Assembly (NCBI GenBank): GCA_001600055.1
Contig: BCIV01000007.1
Coordinates: forward strand, 806,001-870,000
Direction: 5' to 3'
Length of the DNA stretch: 64,000 bases
From: Filobasidium wieringae
Lineage: Eukaryota; Basidiomycota; Tremellomycetes; Filobasidiales; Filobasidiaceae
Below the pieces are notes generated by a model. That model had not been told where the DNA came from, did no database searches, and saw nothing but the letters and a program-made list of their open reading frames with translations. This document shows positions 47,554 to 58,224 of the stretch, piece after piece; the stretch's first letter is position 1; each line of letters opens with the position of its first letter. Made by a program: the position numbers and the translations under genes.

Positions 47554-47960
47554 AAACCACCGAGATGTGACTGACGCTGCGACCACCCAACTCTCGTTCT
47601 TGGCGATCACTGCGAATGATTTCTTGCAGGACATAGTTTCGGCCGATTGAGCGTTCTCGAGGTGTTCATACGATTTTTTGGTATCCGAAAGCCGGATATC
47701 AGATGCCGATGTCGCCGGGGAGACGAGCGAGAGAGCAATTGCCGCTGGATAGGCGAGAATGTGAGGTTCGCGTGTAGTCTCAGGTCCGTCTGGTAATCAC
47801 GCTGGCCCCGATTGGACCGCTCAGACTGACTCGAGCGCCTAGTTGCGATGCGATACTCACCCATTCCTCACTTTATTTTCATTTCATCCTATATCGAACG
47901 TAGCTGTACCACTCGTTGTACCTACACTCTGTCAAACCCATACTCATACCCTCACACGCC

Positions 47961-49601
47961 ATGTCTATGCGTTCAGCTTTCACTCCTGCTTTGAGGGCTT
48001 CCCGCTCTGCCGTCCGACCTGTTATCAGGTCTAGGGCTGCCGTTCGAGGTTATGCCACCGAGGTGAGTCATTGCCTTTCTTTTCCTCTCTTTTGTCCTAT
48101 CAACTCATCTTTCATCACGACCAGACCTCCAAGCCTTCCGGTTCCAACAACACTCTCATCTTCGCCGCCCTCGGAGCCGCTGCTCTTGGAGCTGGAGGAT
48201 ACTACTTCTACGGCACTGATGCTACTCCTGCTGAACGTGTCGAGGAGATTAAGACCGTTGGACGAGAAGTTGAGAGGGTCGCCGAGGCGAAGACTGGTTT
48301 GGGATTGAAGAAGAAGGAGGATTACCAGAAGGTTTACAACAGGATCGCCGAGACTTTGGAGCAGGATGAGTACGATGGTGCGTTCGTGGTTGTCTCCTAG
48401 GTCAGAGTTTCACCGTTTACTAACTATCGGACTTTTCGATATTCCTCTTGTCATCGCGCAACCTCTTATTCGCCTTGATATAACCGTACTTCAAACCGTC
48501 ATCAACAACTATCTCACTTCGCACTCCGCCCCCTTTCCTGTTCACTTTCCGCAGACGGTTCCCTCGCTCCCGTCCTCATTCGTCTCGCATGGCACGCATC
48601 CGGTACTTACAACAAGGCCGACAACTCTGGTGGTTCCAACTACGCTACCATGAGGTTCAAGCCCGAGTCTGCTCACGGAGCTAACAACGGTCTCGTACGT
48701 TCCTCCACACCGCAGCGCTCACGAAAGGGCTAGACTGACTGGTTTGCGATCTTTGGCATCGTTCGAATAGGGCATCGCTCGTGATCACCTCCAAAAGATC
48801 AAGGAGGAATTCCCTTGGATCTCTTACGGTGATCTTTGGACTCTCGGTGGAGTCTGTGCCGTACAGGAGTCAGCCGGACCTGTCGTTCCTTGGAGACCTG
48901 GAAGGATCGATGGATACGATCACCACTGTACCCCCGATGGCAGGTTGCCAGATGGAAGCAAGGCTCAGGATCATTTGAGGGATATCTTCTACAGGATGGG
49001 GTGAGTGCGGGTCTGAGAAAACGGAGTTGGGAACGAGGTTTTGATGACCTTTTTCCGATGCAGATTCAACGATCAGGAGATTGTTGCCCTTTCTGGTGCT
49101 CACGCTATGGGTCGATGCCACACTGGTCAGTCCTCACGTCTATTTCTAATCATTCTCACTTGACTGAGACTCTTCTGCTCCAGACCGATCCGGATTCGAC
49201 GGACCCTGGACTTTCTCCCCTACCACCTTTACCAACGACTACTTCAAGCTCTTGTTCGATGAGAAGTGGTCTTGGAGGAAATGGACCGGACCTGCTCAGT
49301 TCACTGATAGCAAGACCAAGTCCTTGATGATGTTGCCTTCCGATTTGTCCTTGACCAAGGACAAGGAGTTCAAGAAGCACGCCAAGGCTTATGCTCAGGA
49401 TCAGGATCTGTTCTTCAACGAGTAAGTCGACGTTTGTTTAGTCCGGGGAGGGAGGACGAAATACTGAACATCCATTCGACCCGACTTGATAGCTTCGCCA
49501 AGGTTTTTAACAAGTTGATCGAACTCGGTGTACCTACCGCTCAGTTCCAGTCCGAGCCTTACCACCTCAAGACCATGGACGAGCAGGACGTTCAGCGTTA
49601 A
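47961..49601 (+). CDS. CCP1: Cytochrome c peroxidase, mitochondrial
   Basis: Heme peroxidase that removes hydrogen peroxide in the intermembrane space using reduced cytochrome c. Starts [20 protein letters not shown], an Arg-rich targeting peptide, followed by a hydrophobic sorting segment ([20 protein letters not shown]), the usual bipartite arrangement for intermembrane-space delivery. Distal heme pocket: [14 protein letters not shown] (Arg, Trp, His). Then [10 protein letters not shown] and [18 protein letters not shown], the substrate-region RPGRIDG, proximal His in [14 protein letters not shown] and the Trp-bearing segment [19 protein letters not shown]. The end is [11 protein letters not shown] at 49601. 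About seven exons. All key residues are present. The gene is followed, tail to tail, by LYS2. Confidence 0.96.
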
Positions 49602-50314
49602 AGTGACTTCGCCTCGATCTGATCGATCGGACTGGATTGGGGAATACAAAATGACTGCAGGGCGTAAAGTAGAGATGGTAGATGTTGTTCGTTGTTGTGT
49701 GAGAGCTATCATGAATGCAAATTGATATGATTCAACAAGGTCAGACATCACGTCCAGACCGCGTGCCTAAATGGGCAATGCCAGATACTTGTCATGGAGA
49801 TATTTCCTGCGATCTTAAATAATGAGGTAATCGAGTCTATCAGCGGCAGCATCACCTGAAAACACACTAGAATTTAAGGCTGCTCGGAGGTCTCTGAAAT
49901 CAAATTTGATCTACTACCCCTACTAATACAAGGTCTATCGGTCCCGGCAGAGTGTACGAGTGCAAGTTCAAGTTTCCCGGCGTGCTTCCGCAAGTACTCG
50001 GTGAGACCTGTCCCTGCGCCAATGAGTGAGATGTCCCAGCCTCTTGCAGCAATGTCGTTACACACACCTGCAGTAGTGGTCTTATCTTGCAATTGCTAAT
50101 CATGCAGGCTGCCATTGGTGTGGAGCTTGGCAAGGATGTTTAAGAGTGTGCGGGACCAAGTCGAGGGAAGGGAATGAACGATGTGAAGGAAACGACTTCC
50201 GACAACTTCATCTTTGTGAGCTTTACCTATGGATATACGTGGGCGAGCTTGACGATTCTATTCAGCTGTGCATTATTACGCTTGTACAACTTTCATCTTC
50301 TAGATATCTTTCGA
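49602..50314. other. Intergenic region between CCP1 and LYS2 with a broken ORF
   Basis: About 700 bp between convergent genes. It contains the minus-strand frame at 49874-50133 described separately. The rest is 3' flanking sequence without clear features. Confidence 0.5.
49874..50133 (-). pseudogene. Possible gene relic, broken minus-strand frame
   Basis: Reading the minus strand gives NILAKLHTNGSLHD, a stop, then QLQDKTTTAGVCNDIAARGW and DISLIGAGTGLTEYLRKHAG, ending ETSEQP. The composition is protein-like (ordered, mixed hydrophobic, Gly-x-Gly segment) but a stop splits it and there is no clear start or splice site. I do not recognise the parent. It may also be chance. Confidence 0.25.
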
Positions 50315-53300
50315 TCAATGTCCTGCAGTGGTCCTACCGATGGCTTTAATGGCCCCACCGGTCAGTTCTGGTAATGTCTTCTCTCCTTTATTAGGTGGGG
50401 CGTCCAAGAATCCAGCCCGGACCAGCCAAGCCAGGTATTGTCCCATTTCCTTGTCACCGACACCAGCTCCTGCCTTCTCACCTGCACCTGTTGCGAGAGC
50501 CTGAGCGTTCGTGTCATCAAGCTCGGCAGCCTTGGTGCTGGTAGGCAGGTCGTCCAAGACGAAGTGCAAAAGAGGGAACAGAGCGTTATCCTGCACTTCG
50601 AGGACATGCTGTTCCAACTTCCTTCGCCACATCAAGTATTCGCACTGATCAACAGGGTACCCGTAAAGGGGTAGAGCAGACAAGAAGTCGTTAAACCTGA
50701 TCTTTGGGTGAGCGGTGACCTGTGCAACCGCGAACGATACGTCCTTTGGAGGATAGATAGCAGAGAGCGATGCGAGCAGCGCTACATGATCGACCGGGAC
50801 CATGTTGATGGTATTGTTGATGTCTGGCATCAATCCGAGTTGAATACAACCCTTGACCAATCTCCAGATAAAGTCATCGGTGTTGGTGACTGGTGTTTAT
50901 TTTCTAATCATCAGCTTTCGTTCTGTAACGATGCAATGAACGACTTACCGGCAGTCTTCGAATCACCAACGACGTATGAAGGTCTTACAGTCCACCCAGA
51001 AAGTCCTCGCTTGCCAGCTTCCATGATGAGCTTCTCGGCAACCCATTTGCTCTGACCATAACCTGTTGTCAAGGTGGTTCGGCTACCCTCCAAGTCGTCA
51101 GATTCAGCGATTCCTCGTCCACCAGCTTGAACGATCTGATCGGCCATAGTGACGTAATGCTCCGCCTCGACGGCCGCTGTCGACGACACAAACGAGAACG
51201 ACTTGGAGTGATGTTCCGTACATAGCTTGAGGGCAGTGATGGTGGAGATTACGTTAGCGGATCTCATTTTCGAGTAGGGGTATACCCAGTGAACCTGATA
51301 CAAAAAGAGCGGCTTAGCGGTACTCGACAAGCACTAGTTATGACTGGACTCACGATAGCTCCATTGTGCAAGACAGCATCGGCCTCCTCAGTGCATCGTT
51401 TCCAATCTGCTTCGCTGAGACCGAAGCGCTCTTCCGACAAGTCACCGACAACAGCCTCAACTCGTCCTTCAGACTTCCACTTGTCATTCCAAACACCGCG
51501 GCCTTGCCCACTCTCTTCCAGTCTCCTCATGGCATCGTCTGTCGACTTGGCACGTACCAGACAAATGACCTTGTGTACTCGATCGGCACGCAATGAGAGC
51601 AAATCGTTTAAGATGAAGGCTCCAAGGAATCCGGTCGCACCCGTGAGGAAGACTGTAACCTTCTTGCTAGCGTAGTCGCTCGGAAGGGGAGCAAATTTCT
51701 CAGGAAGGCTGGGAAGCAACACTTCGACGTCCTTGGCGTAGTCGGTCTCAACGGCAGGTCCCTGATGGCCTGCTGGTCTCTTCTCGCCGGTGTAACCGAG
51801 ATCATCGTTTCGCAACTCCTCGATACTTTGAGCCAAACCTCCGATAGTAGGCTTGTCAAAGACTAAACCAAGGGGTACGTCCACAATAAAAGCTTTCCTG
51901 AGCTCGAAAGTAGCTCTAGTAGCCAAGATTGAGTGACCTCCGAGGTCAAAGAAGTTTTCATCGAGCTCGATCGCGCCCGGTGGAGCGGGGAGAAGAGACA
52001 TCCAGATGTCATGGATGGTCTGCTGAGTGGGAGTGAGTTTCTGCGACTTGGCAGAAGCTGATACTGGGGCTTGCAAGGCAGTATCTGGGAAGGGCAAGGC
52101 TGGCTTGTCGATCTTTCCGTTCGGATTCAAGGGCATTCGAGAAAGAGGGATGAACACTAGGAATAGAACCATCAGTACGATACAGGAGACGAGGAGTCGA
52201 GATCAGCTCACCAGTAGGTACACTGTAGGAAGGCAACTTCTTTTTCAAATGTTCCTTCATATCCTTGATAAGCTTGCGGTATCGCAAAAGCCCCTTGGTA
52301 ATCTCTGCCTTGACGTCTCGCTTGCTCTCGCCATCTTCATCGTCCTCAGCATCCTCGGCCTCGGACTTTTCAGCTTCACTAGCACTGATCATGGCCTCCA
52401 AGTCGGAACCGCTCATGGGAACAAAGTAGCTGACCAAAATCTTCTCCTCGTTCTTGTCACGTCGTACGAGCGTCACGTTCTCACGTACAAGAGGGTGTCG
52501 ACTGAGATGAGTATCGATTTCTCCCAGCTCGATCCTGAATCCACGGATCTTGATCTGATCGTCAGCTCGACCGGTACACTCTACAGTTCCGTCAGGCAAG
52601 TATCGACCGAGATCTCCGGTCCTGTACATCCTGTCCCGGATACCCTTCCAGTATTTACCCTCTGGCTTAGCAGCGATCGTGTCCTCACGCTCGACTCCCT
52701 CCCCGAACCAGTTCATCACGAATTTCTCCTTGGTAGCGTCGGCATCCAGATAGCCTTCTGCCAAACCACCGGATCGGACGTAAATCTCACCGATCTCTCC
52801 AACAGCACAAGGGACATCCCGATCAGCCCGGTTGACGACCAATAGTTGAACGTCGATCATTCCTTGTCCAGCGGGCATGATATCCTTTTGTTGAGACATG
52901 AAAGTTCCATCCTTGCTGACAGGTGGGATAGCAAAGTACGACACTGCACGTTGAGTCTCGGTGGTCCCGTACATATTGATGATTCGCACGTTCTGAGCAA
53001 GAGACTGAAGACGATGACAATCACGTTTAGTCAAGACGTCTCCTACGAAGAAGGCGTTCTTCAAGGTAGGAATCTGACGGGTCGCTTGAGCGGAAAGTAA
53101 TTGACCCATGGCCGGGGTCAAGTGAGTGACGGTGACTTCACTATCAGCCATCCATTCGGCTAACCGACCAGGGGTACCGATATCGTCCGCCGTCGGTACA
53201 TGCAACTGCGCTCCCAAAAACAATGGAGTGAAGACTAAATTAAGCCCGATCGGATCAGCCTTGAATTCCTCCATGCGGAGAGTCACGGGAAAACTCACTA

Positions 53301-54954
53301 TCACGTTGAATAGGATCATGAGCGATCCCACTCAACATCGTAAACTTGGCCTCCCCATCCAACTGAAACCTCTCGCTCATCCAAGGGAAGAAATGAGTCA
53401 ATGAATAATGCCTTCCCTTGACTCCCTTTGGAATCCCGGTCGATCCGGAAGTGAACGACAAGGTCGCATGAGAATCAGGTCCTAGTACGATATCCGGCTT
53501 CTCTGAAGCCTTTGAACGATAAGGTTCTAGGATATCTTGAGAACCGGTTGCAGAACCGGTCAGATGTCCGGATGGGGAGAGGGAGATGGCTGGAATCAAA
53601 GCTCTGAGCGAGAGGTTTTCTTTGATATAGCTCGATACGGTTGGGTGAAGTGTTCCGGCAGATGAGATAATCAATAACGCTCGAGGGGAGGAAACCTGAA
53701 GGTAAACCGTCTGTCTCGAAGGGGGGTAAGCGGGGTCTATCGTGTAAGAAAGGAGCACCACATCAGTATTCTATTTCCCAATCAGAAACTGAGATGACGA
53801 CTCACCAATCACACTGAACACCGCTCCCGCCTTCAACACCCCCATGACACAAACAACCAACTCCACGCTTCTGGCAGCATACACCATAACCACCTCTCCC
53901 CTCTCCACCCCCTGTTCAACCAACGAATGAGCCAAAATATTACTAGCCTCGTCAATTTGTTGGTAAGTGAACGTCAATCTCTCAGTAGAAGCTCCAGAGG
54001 ACAAAGAACCTTCCGAAACTCGGGATTGGATCACACAGGGGTTGGTAGGGTTACGTTTGGCATTGGCATGGAAGATGTCCGTTATGGCTCCTTTGAAACC
54101 GCACCAATCTAGATCTTTCTTGGGATCAGGGAGGATTGAGGTTTGTTCCGATGTCCTCAATGGGATCGTCGCGATCGGTACATTCGTCGATTTACCGGAA
54201 GCGACTTGTTGGATCAATAAAGTGAGGGAAGCCAAGAGATGTTCCGATCGGGCTGCGGAGAAGAGCAAGGAGTTGTAGGACAAGGACAATGTCGAACTGG
54301 ACGGGGAATAAAACAGGGTCATATCCGTCGTCAAGGAAGTAGCCGCTGCTAAATCCTTGGACCTATCCGCAGAAGCGGAAGCGATATCCGTCTCCTTCTC
54401 TGCCAATTGAACATAACGGACCCTGAACAACGGCCCGGAAAGTTCTCCACCTTCTTTCTCCGAGTTCAACTGCATGAGTCTTTCGACGGAGACGGAATCT
54501 TCTTGCGCTTCTTTGGTCTTTGCTGAGACTTCATTGGAGATGTCTTCGAACGAGGCTTTATCGTTGGAGAAGTCCAATAGCAGGAGGAGAGAACCGGCAT
54601 CACTCGTGGATTGGATGGTAAGAGATGGATCGGGAGTATATCGGTGTAGGAGGACAGAGAATGCTGTGAGAATGATATGCGAGGAAGCAGAGGAGGTCGA
54701 TGATGAAAGTTGAGAGACAGCCGAGGATGTTTCCGAATCCAGTGAGAGAGTCTTGATAGCTTCGACGAGCTTGGCAGGAGCTGTTCAGACAGTGCAGAGG
54801 TTCGATTGAGCATCAAACCGGATCATAAACCATACATAATGTACTTACTAGGTCTTGGGTAATCAGTAGGTAAGGCCAGACTACTTGAAGCGGCCAATCG
54901 CTTGCTCCATCTCTTCAACCTATCCTTAAGTTCTGCCGCTTGAACTTGAGCCAT
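50315..54954 (-). CDS. LYS2: L-2-aminoadipate reductase (alpha-aminoadipate semialdehyde dehydrogenase)
   Basis: Reduces alpha-aminoadipate to its semialdehyde in fungal lysine biosynthesis. Starts [20 protein letters not shown] at 54954; ends GRTTAGH at 50315; roughly 1,400 residues in about seven exons (clear introns include 54781-54848, then near 53738-53805, 53250-53297, 52155-52210 and 51300-51350). Domains in order: an N-terminal condensation-like region; an adenylation domain with [44 protein letters not shown] and [20 protein letters not shown]; a carrier domain with [16 protein letters not shown], whose Ser takes phosphopantetheine; and an NAD(P)-dependent reductase domain with [19 protein letters not shown] and [10 protein letters not shown] (Tyr-x3-Lys context [11 protein letters not shown]). 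All signature motifs are present. Activation needs a separate phosphopantetheinyl transferase (LYS5), not in this window. It shares a 355-bp promoter with the UCH37 gene. Confidence 0.97.
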
Positions 54955-55309
54955 GATCTACGGGTTTCCTTTTTTTCTTTTTGGATGTATGTTGCGATTA
55001 TATTTCCTAGACAATACCCTTGGATGTTTCGAGTATGTCTTCGATGTTTTTGTAGTGAGAACCAGAAGACCAAGTCAAGTGAATGTACGAATTTCGTCGA
55101 GATGACCGAGTCACATTTTCGGGTCAATTCATGATTATGAATGCTAGGTGGAAATAACGATCCCGAGATATCGAAAGTATGACGTGTAGTTCAGCATCGA
55201 AGTATCACTCAACTCGCAACCAAACGACTTTGCGAGTTCATCTTCTCTAGTTCAGCGTAACATCGCTCACACACAATCTACAATATCCTCTTATACCTAT
55301 ACCCCAACA
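54955..55309. promoter_or_regulatory. Bidirectional promoter between LYS2 and the UCH37 gene
   Basis: 355 bp between divergent start codons. It contains GAGTCA (reverse complement TGACTC) at 55108-55113, the core of a Gcn4/Cpc1-type bZIP site, about 154 bp from the LYS2 start. A CT/CA-rich leader precedes the plus-strand ATG. Confidence 0.5.
55108..55113 (-). promoter_or_regulatory. Possible Gcn4/Cpc1-type site TGACTC
   Basis: TGACTC on the minus strand in the LYS2 promoter. In many fungi amino-acid biosynthesis genes are induced through this core under general amino acid control. A six-base match can arise by chance. Confidence 0.35.
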
Positions 55310-56686
55310 ATGGCTGAAGACGAATCAGGATGGTCTTTGACAGAATCGTGAGCTGCCTCCCTTGAAACCCCCGTCGCACATCCCTGAACTCCCTTTCCCT
55401 CGCCCTCGCAGCGATCCTTTAGTATTCACTCAATTGATGCAGGAAGTAGGAATCAAAGGTCTTCAAGTGGACGATCTCTATTCCCTCGACCCATCCACTC
55501 TATCTTCCCTACAACCGATACACGCGCTCATCTTCCTGTTCAAATGGGTTTCACCTGAACCTGAAGGCTCGACGAACGATCAGGCTATGAAGAAATCTGG
55601 AGGAGAGGTTGTTGGAGAGGAAGAAGCGGCGGCATGCGGGGTTTACTTTGCTAATCAGGTCATCAATAATGCTTGTGCTACGATCGCTACGGTCAATGCG
55701 GTGAGCAATATGGTTATTTCGAATATGGCATAGTATATGTCAACTGAATCGGGTTTGAGTAGGTCATGAACATCCCGCCTCAACAGTCTGAGCATGAAGC
55801 AGAGAGTATAGAACATGGAGTACGTCATAGTTTTTCTATCCTCGTAGCTAGAACTCATCTCACATGGTTACCAGGCCGAATTGAACAACCTAAAAGAATT
55901 CGGAGTAGGGATGGACGCAATGACGTGAGCTTCACTCTTCTCCCTCCTCACTTACCTGTTGACCAACCCCCATGTCACTCTACCAATCAGTCTCGGCCAC
56001 CTCTTATCGAACTCCGAACTCCTCCGAACGACTCATAATTCTTTCACCTCCTCGTCCCCCTTCTCTATCACTCGAGATCCTCGGTTAGATAGTAAAGAGA
56101 AAGAAGACGCATATCACTTTATCAGTTATGTCCCTAAGATGGGATGTATCTGGGAATTGGATGGGTTGAGAGAAGGACCGGTTAGACATGGGGCTTGTGG
56201 AGAAGGAGAGGCATGGGTGGACGCTGCGACCGAGGTTATCAAGGAGAGGATCGGAACTTACCCTGAGGGTTCGGTACGTCATCCTCACTTGATCCTCTAA
56301 CAAAACCTCGCATCGGCTAGGAACTGATGAGACGACCGACTACTTTATAGCTCATGTTCAACCTCCTGGCCATCCAATCGAGCGCCATCCCTCGTCTAAC
56401 ACGGCTAATTTCAGACCCTACCACTGACCCTTCTCTCATCCCCACGCTCACTGCGGAACTACATCAAGAACAAGCGAAACAACATCGAATGAAATTGGAA
56501 AACGGACTGAGACGGAGTAATTTGGTAGGGATGATCTTGGAATCGCTCAAAGTAATGGCCAAAACCAAAAGCCCCGCTGGGTCGGGGGGAGAGGGGAAGA
56601 CTAGGTTGGAAGTCGCTGTAGAGCTGGCTCGAGCGAAGGGGAAGGAGAAGAGGGAGAAGGCGTTGAAGGGCATGGATGTGGATTAG
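55310..56686 (+). CDS. Ubiquitin C-terminal hydrolase, UCH37/UCHL5 type (peptidase C12)
   Basis: Cysteine protease that trims ubiquitin chains; UCH37-type enzymes bind the 26S proteasome through RPN13 and sometimes INO80. Exon 1 (MAEDESGWSLTES) splices through GTGAGC into DPLVFTQLMQEVGIKGLQ. The oxyanion Gln and nucleophile Cys are in YFANQVINNACATIATVNAV (Cys in NNACAT). The catalytic His is in AYHFISYVPKMG and Asp in IWELDGLREGPV. A C-terminal helical extension (about 110 residues, QEQAKQHRMKLENGLRRSN to KEKREKALKGMDVD) is the UCH37-like tail that binds the proteasome receptor. Five or so exons. All four catalytic residues are present. BAP1-type is excluded by length. Confidence 0.94.
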
Positions 56687-56898
56687 GTGGATGGTTGGGC
56701 CTCGTCATGCAATGCGATATTTCTGATGTATTTTCGGATGCAAATGAGTTTGTTGTTTACGATGACGAATCGTTTTGGACCGACGGATTCTTGAATTGCT
56801 TGATCGTTCCATCCTTTTACTCGTCGTTATTTAGACCGGACGGATTAACAATCACAAAACACTCTTGAAATATCTAGCCACGCCGTAGTGTACTCTAG

Positions 56899-58224
56899 AT
56901 GCCTGTTATGGAAGCGGCTCAGCCGAAAGCTTATCGACTGCACGGCCTACCTCCCGAGGCATACTACATCCCCAACTTTTTGACGGAGCACGAGGAAGAG
57001 TATCTGACGAAAAGGGTAGGCATCATCTTACGATCCAGACAGAAAACTTCTTGATTCTCTAATCGGTCACAGGTTCTAGAGTCTCCACAGCCAAAAGTAA
57101 ATATCGCTGTTACTCCTTGTCCGGAGGCTCACGCTGAATGACTATCTCGTTTGTAGTGGAAAACAGTACCTGCGGGTAGACGGTATGTCCCGTCCATCTT
57201 CCCGTGTAAATGGTCGTATTTTGAGACCTTCATTCAACGTGATAGAGTTCAGAATCTGGGTGCGTAACGATTTTCGGCTGTACTCCAAAGCTCGAATAAC
57301 GATTACGATCACAGGGGGGAGTTTGACGAAGAACAATGTCCTGATTTCGGAAGCACTGCCGGACTGGGTTACAAAGTTGTAAGTATGGTACAGATAGTTT
57401 GGCACGCTCGATAGTTTGGCTTGATATTGTTTGCTCGTAGCCCTGATCTTGTTTACCGTATTTCTCAAGCGGTCACCCAACTAGAAGAGTATTCATGCGA
57501 GGGTCAAGAAGCCGGTACCGAACAGACAGAGAAAAAAAGATGGATTCCGAATCACGTGCTCATCAACGAATATCAACCTGGACAGGGGATTGCGGTAAGT
57601 TCCGATAACGCTTCTGCTCACTTGTTACTCAGACTCTTTCGATTACGGTCCATGGGTTGCCTGCTATAGCCGCACGAGGACGGGTCAGCATATCAACCAA
57701 CGGTCGCTACCGTCTCTTTGGGCTCAGCGCATACTCTAGAGCTGTACCAGTACTTGGCTGAGATCCAACCGAGTCCTCCTCTGATCGGGACTTCGCGGCA
57801 AAGCATTTTCGGAACGCCTCAAGGTCAAGATCATGCTCCTGCTACTGGCAAACCGATCGCGACGACATCAATGGGCTGCATCTATCTGGAACCACGATCA
57901 TTGTTGATCATGAGAGGAGCGCTATACGAAACTCATTTACATGGCATAAGATCGGTAAAGGAGGACGTAATACATGGCATAGACACAGGACACAAGGATC
58001 TGGATCCTCCCAGAAACATGCGGATAAATGGCCTGGAGGTGGCGAATGCGGAACATCTAGATTCGTCTGTATATCGCTCGTTTGATAGTGGAGAAGATCT
58101 ACGTATAGTACGGACGACTCGGCTGAGTTTGACCTTCAGGAGTGTCGGTAAGGTCTTTCGAGGCGCTTCAATACATCGTTTGGGACATTGTATACCTTGG
58201 ACCGATCGGGATGCATCCATATGA
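56899..58224 (+). CDS. ALKBH6-type Fe(II)/2-oxoglutarate dioxygenase
   Basis: AlkB-homologue family; substrate for ALKBH6 is not settled. Starts MPVMEAAQPKAYRLHGLPPE with the family's YYIPNFLTEHEEEYL. The model then has exons of 24 nt (57073-57096), 26 nt (57157-57182) and 14 nt (57246-57259), giving VLESPQPKWKTVPAGRRVQN and then LGGSLTKNNVLISEALPDW. The iron site is PHEDGSAYQPTVATVSLGS (His and Asp) and the distal His in ETHLHGI; 2-oxoglutarate is bound by the Arg of RTTRLSLTFR. Compared with animal ALKBH6 there is an insertion between PPLIGTSRQ and SMGCIYLEP, and the C-terminus runs about 20 residues past the last family motif. The stop at 58222-58224 lies inside the coding end of the convergent kinase gene. 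Identity is firm, exon joins good. Confidence 0.92.
57246..57259 (+). other. 14-nt micro-exon in the ALKBH6-like gene
   Basis: AGTTCAGAATCTGG between GTGATAG and GTGCGT. It joins the exon ending AGACG to the one starting GGGGGAGT and yields RRVQNLGGS, the family's RRLQNWGG motif with Leu in place of Trp. No other choice keeps the frame. Confidence 0.8.

Larger units (their letters stand above)
46466..47960. other. Intergenic region with a coding-like stretch
   Basis: About 1.5 kb between aconitase and cytochrome c peroxidase. A plus-strand frame at 47149-47553 starts MNIHDPNMLGNDSRTHH, contains a hydrophobic run (TLILCLLLPLALGAL) and carries the PGCRTILIYDPSQ motif also present near 23460. 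Whether it is an expressed gene or a relic is open. The last 120 bp hold the peroxidase promoter. Confidence 0.5.
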
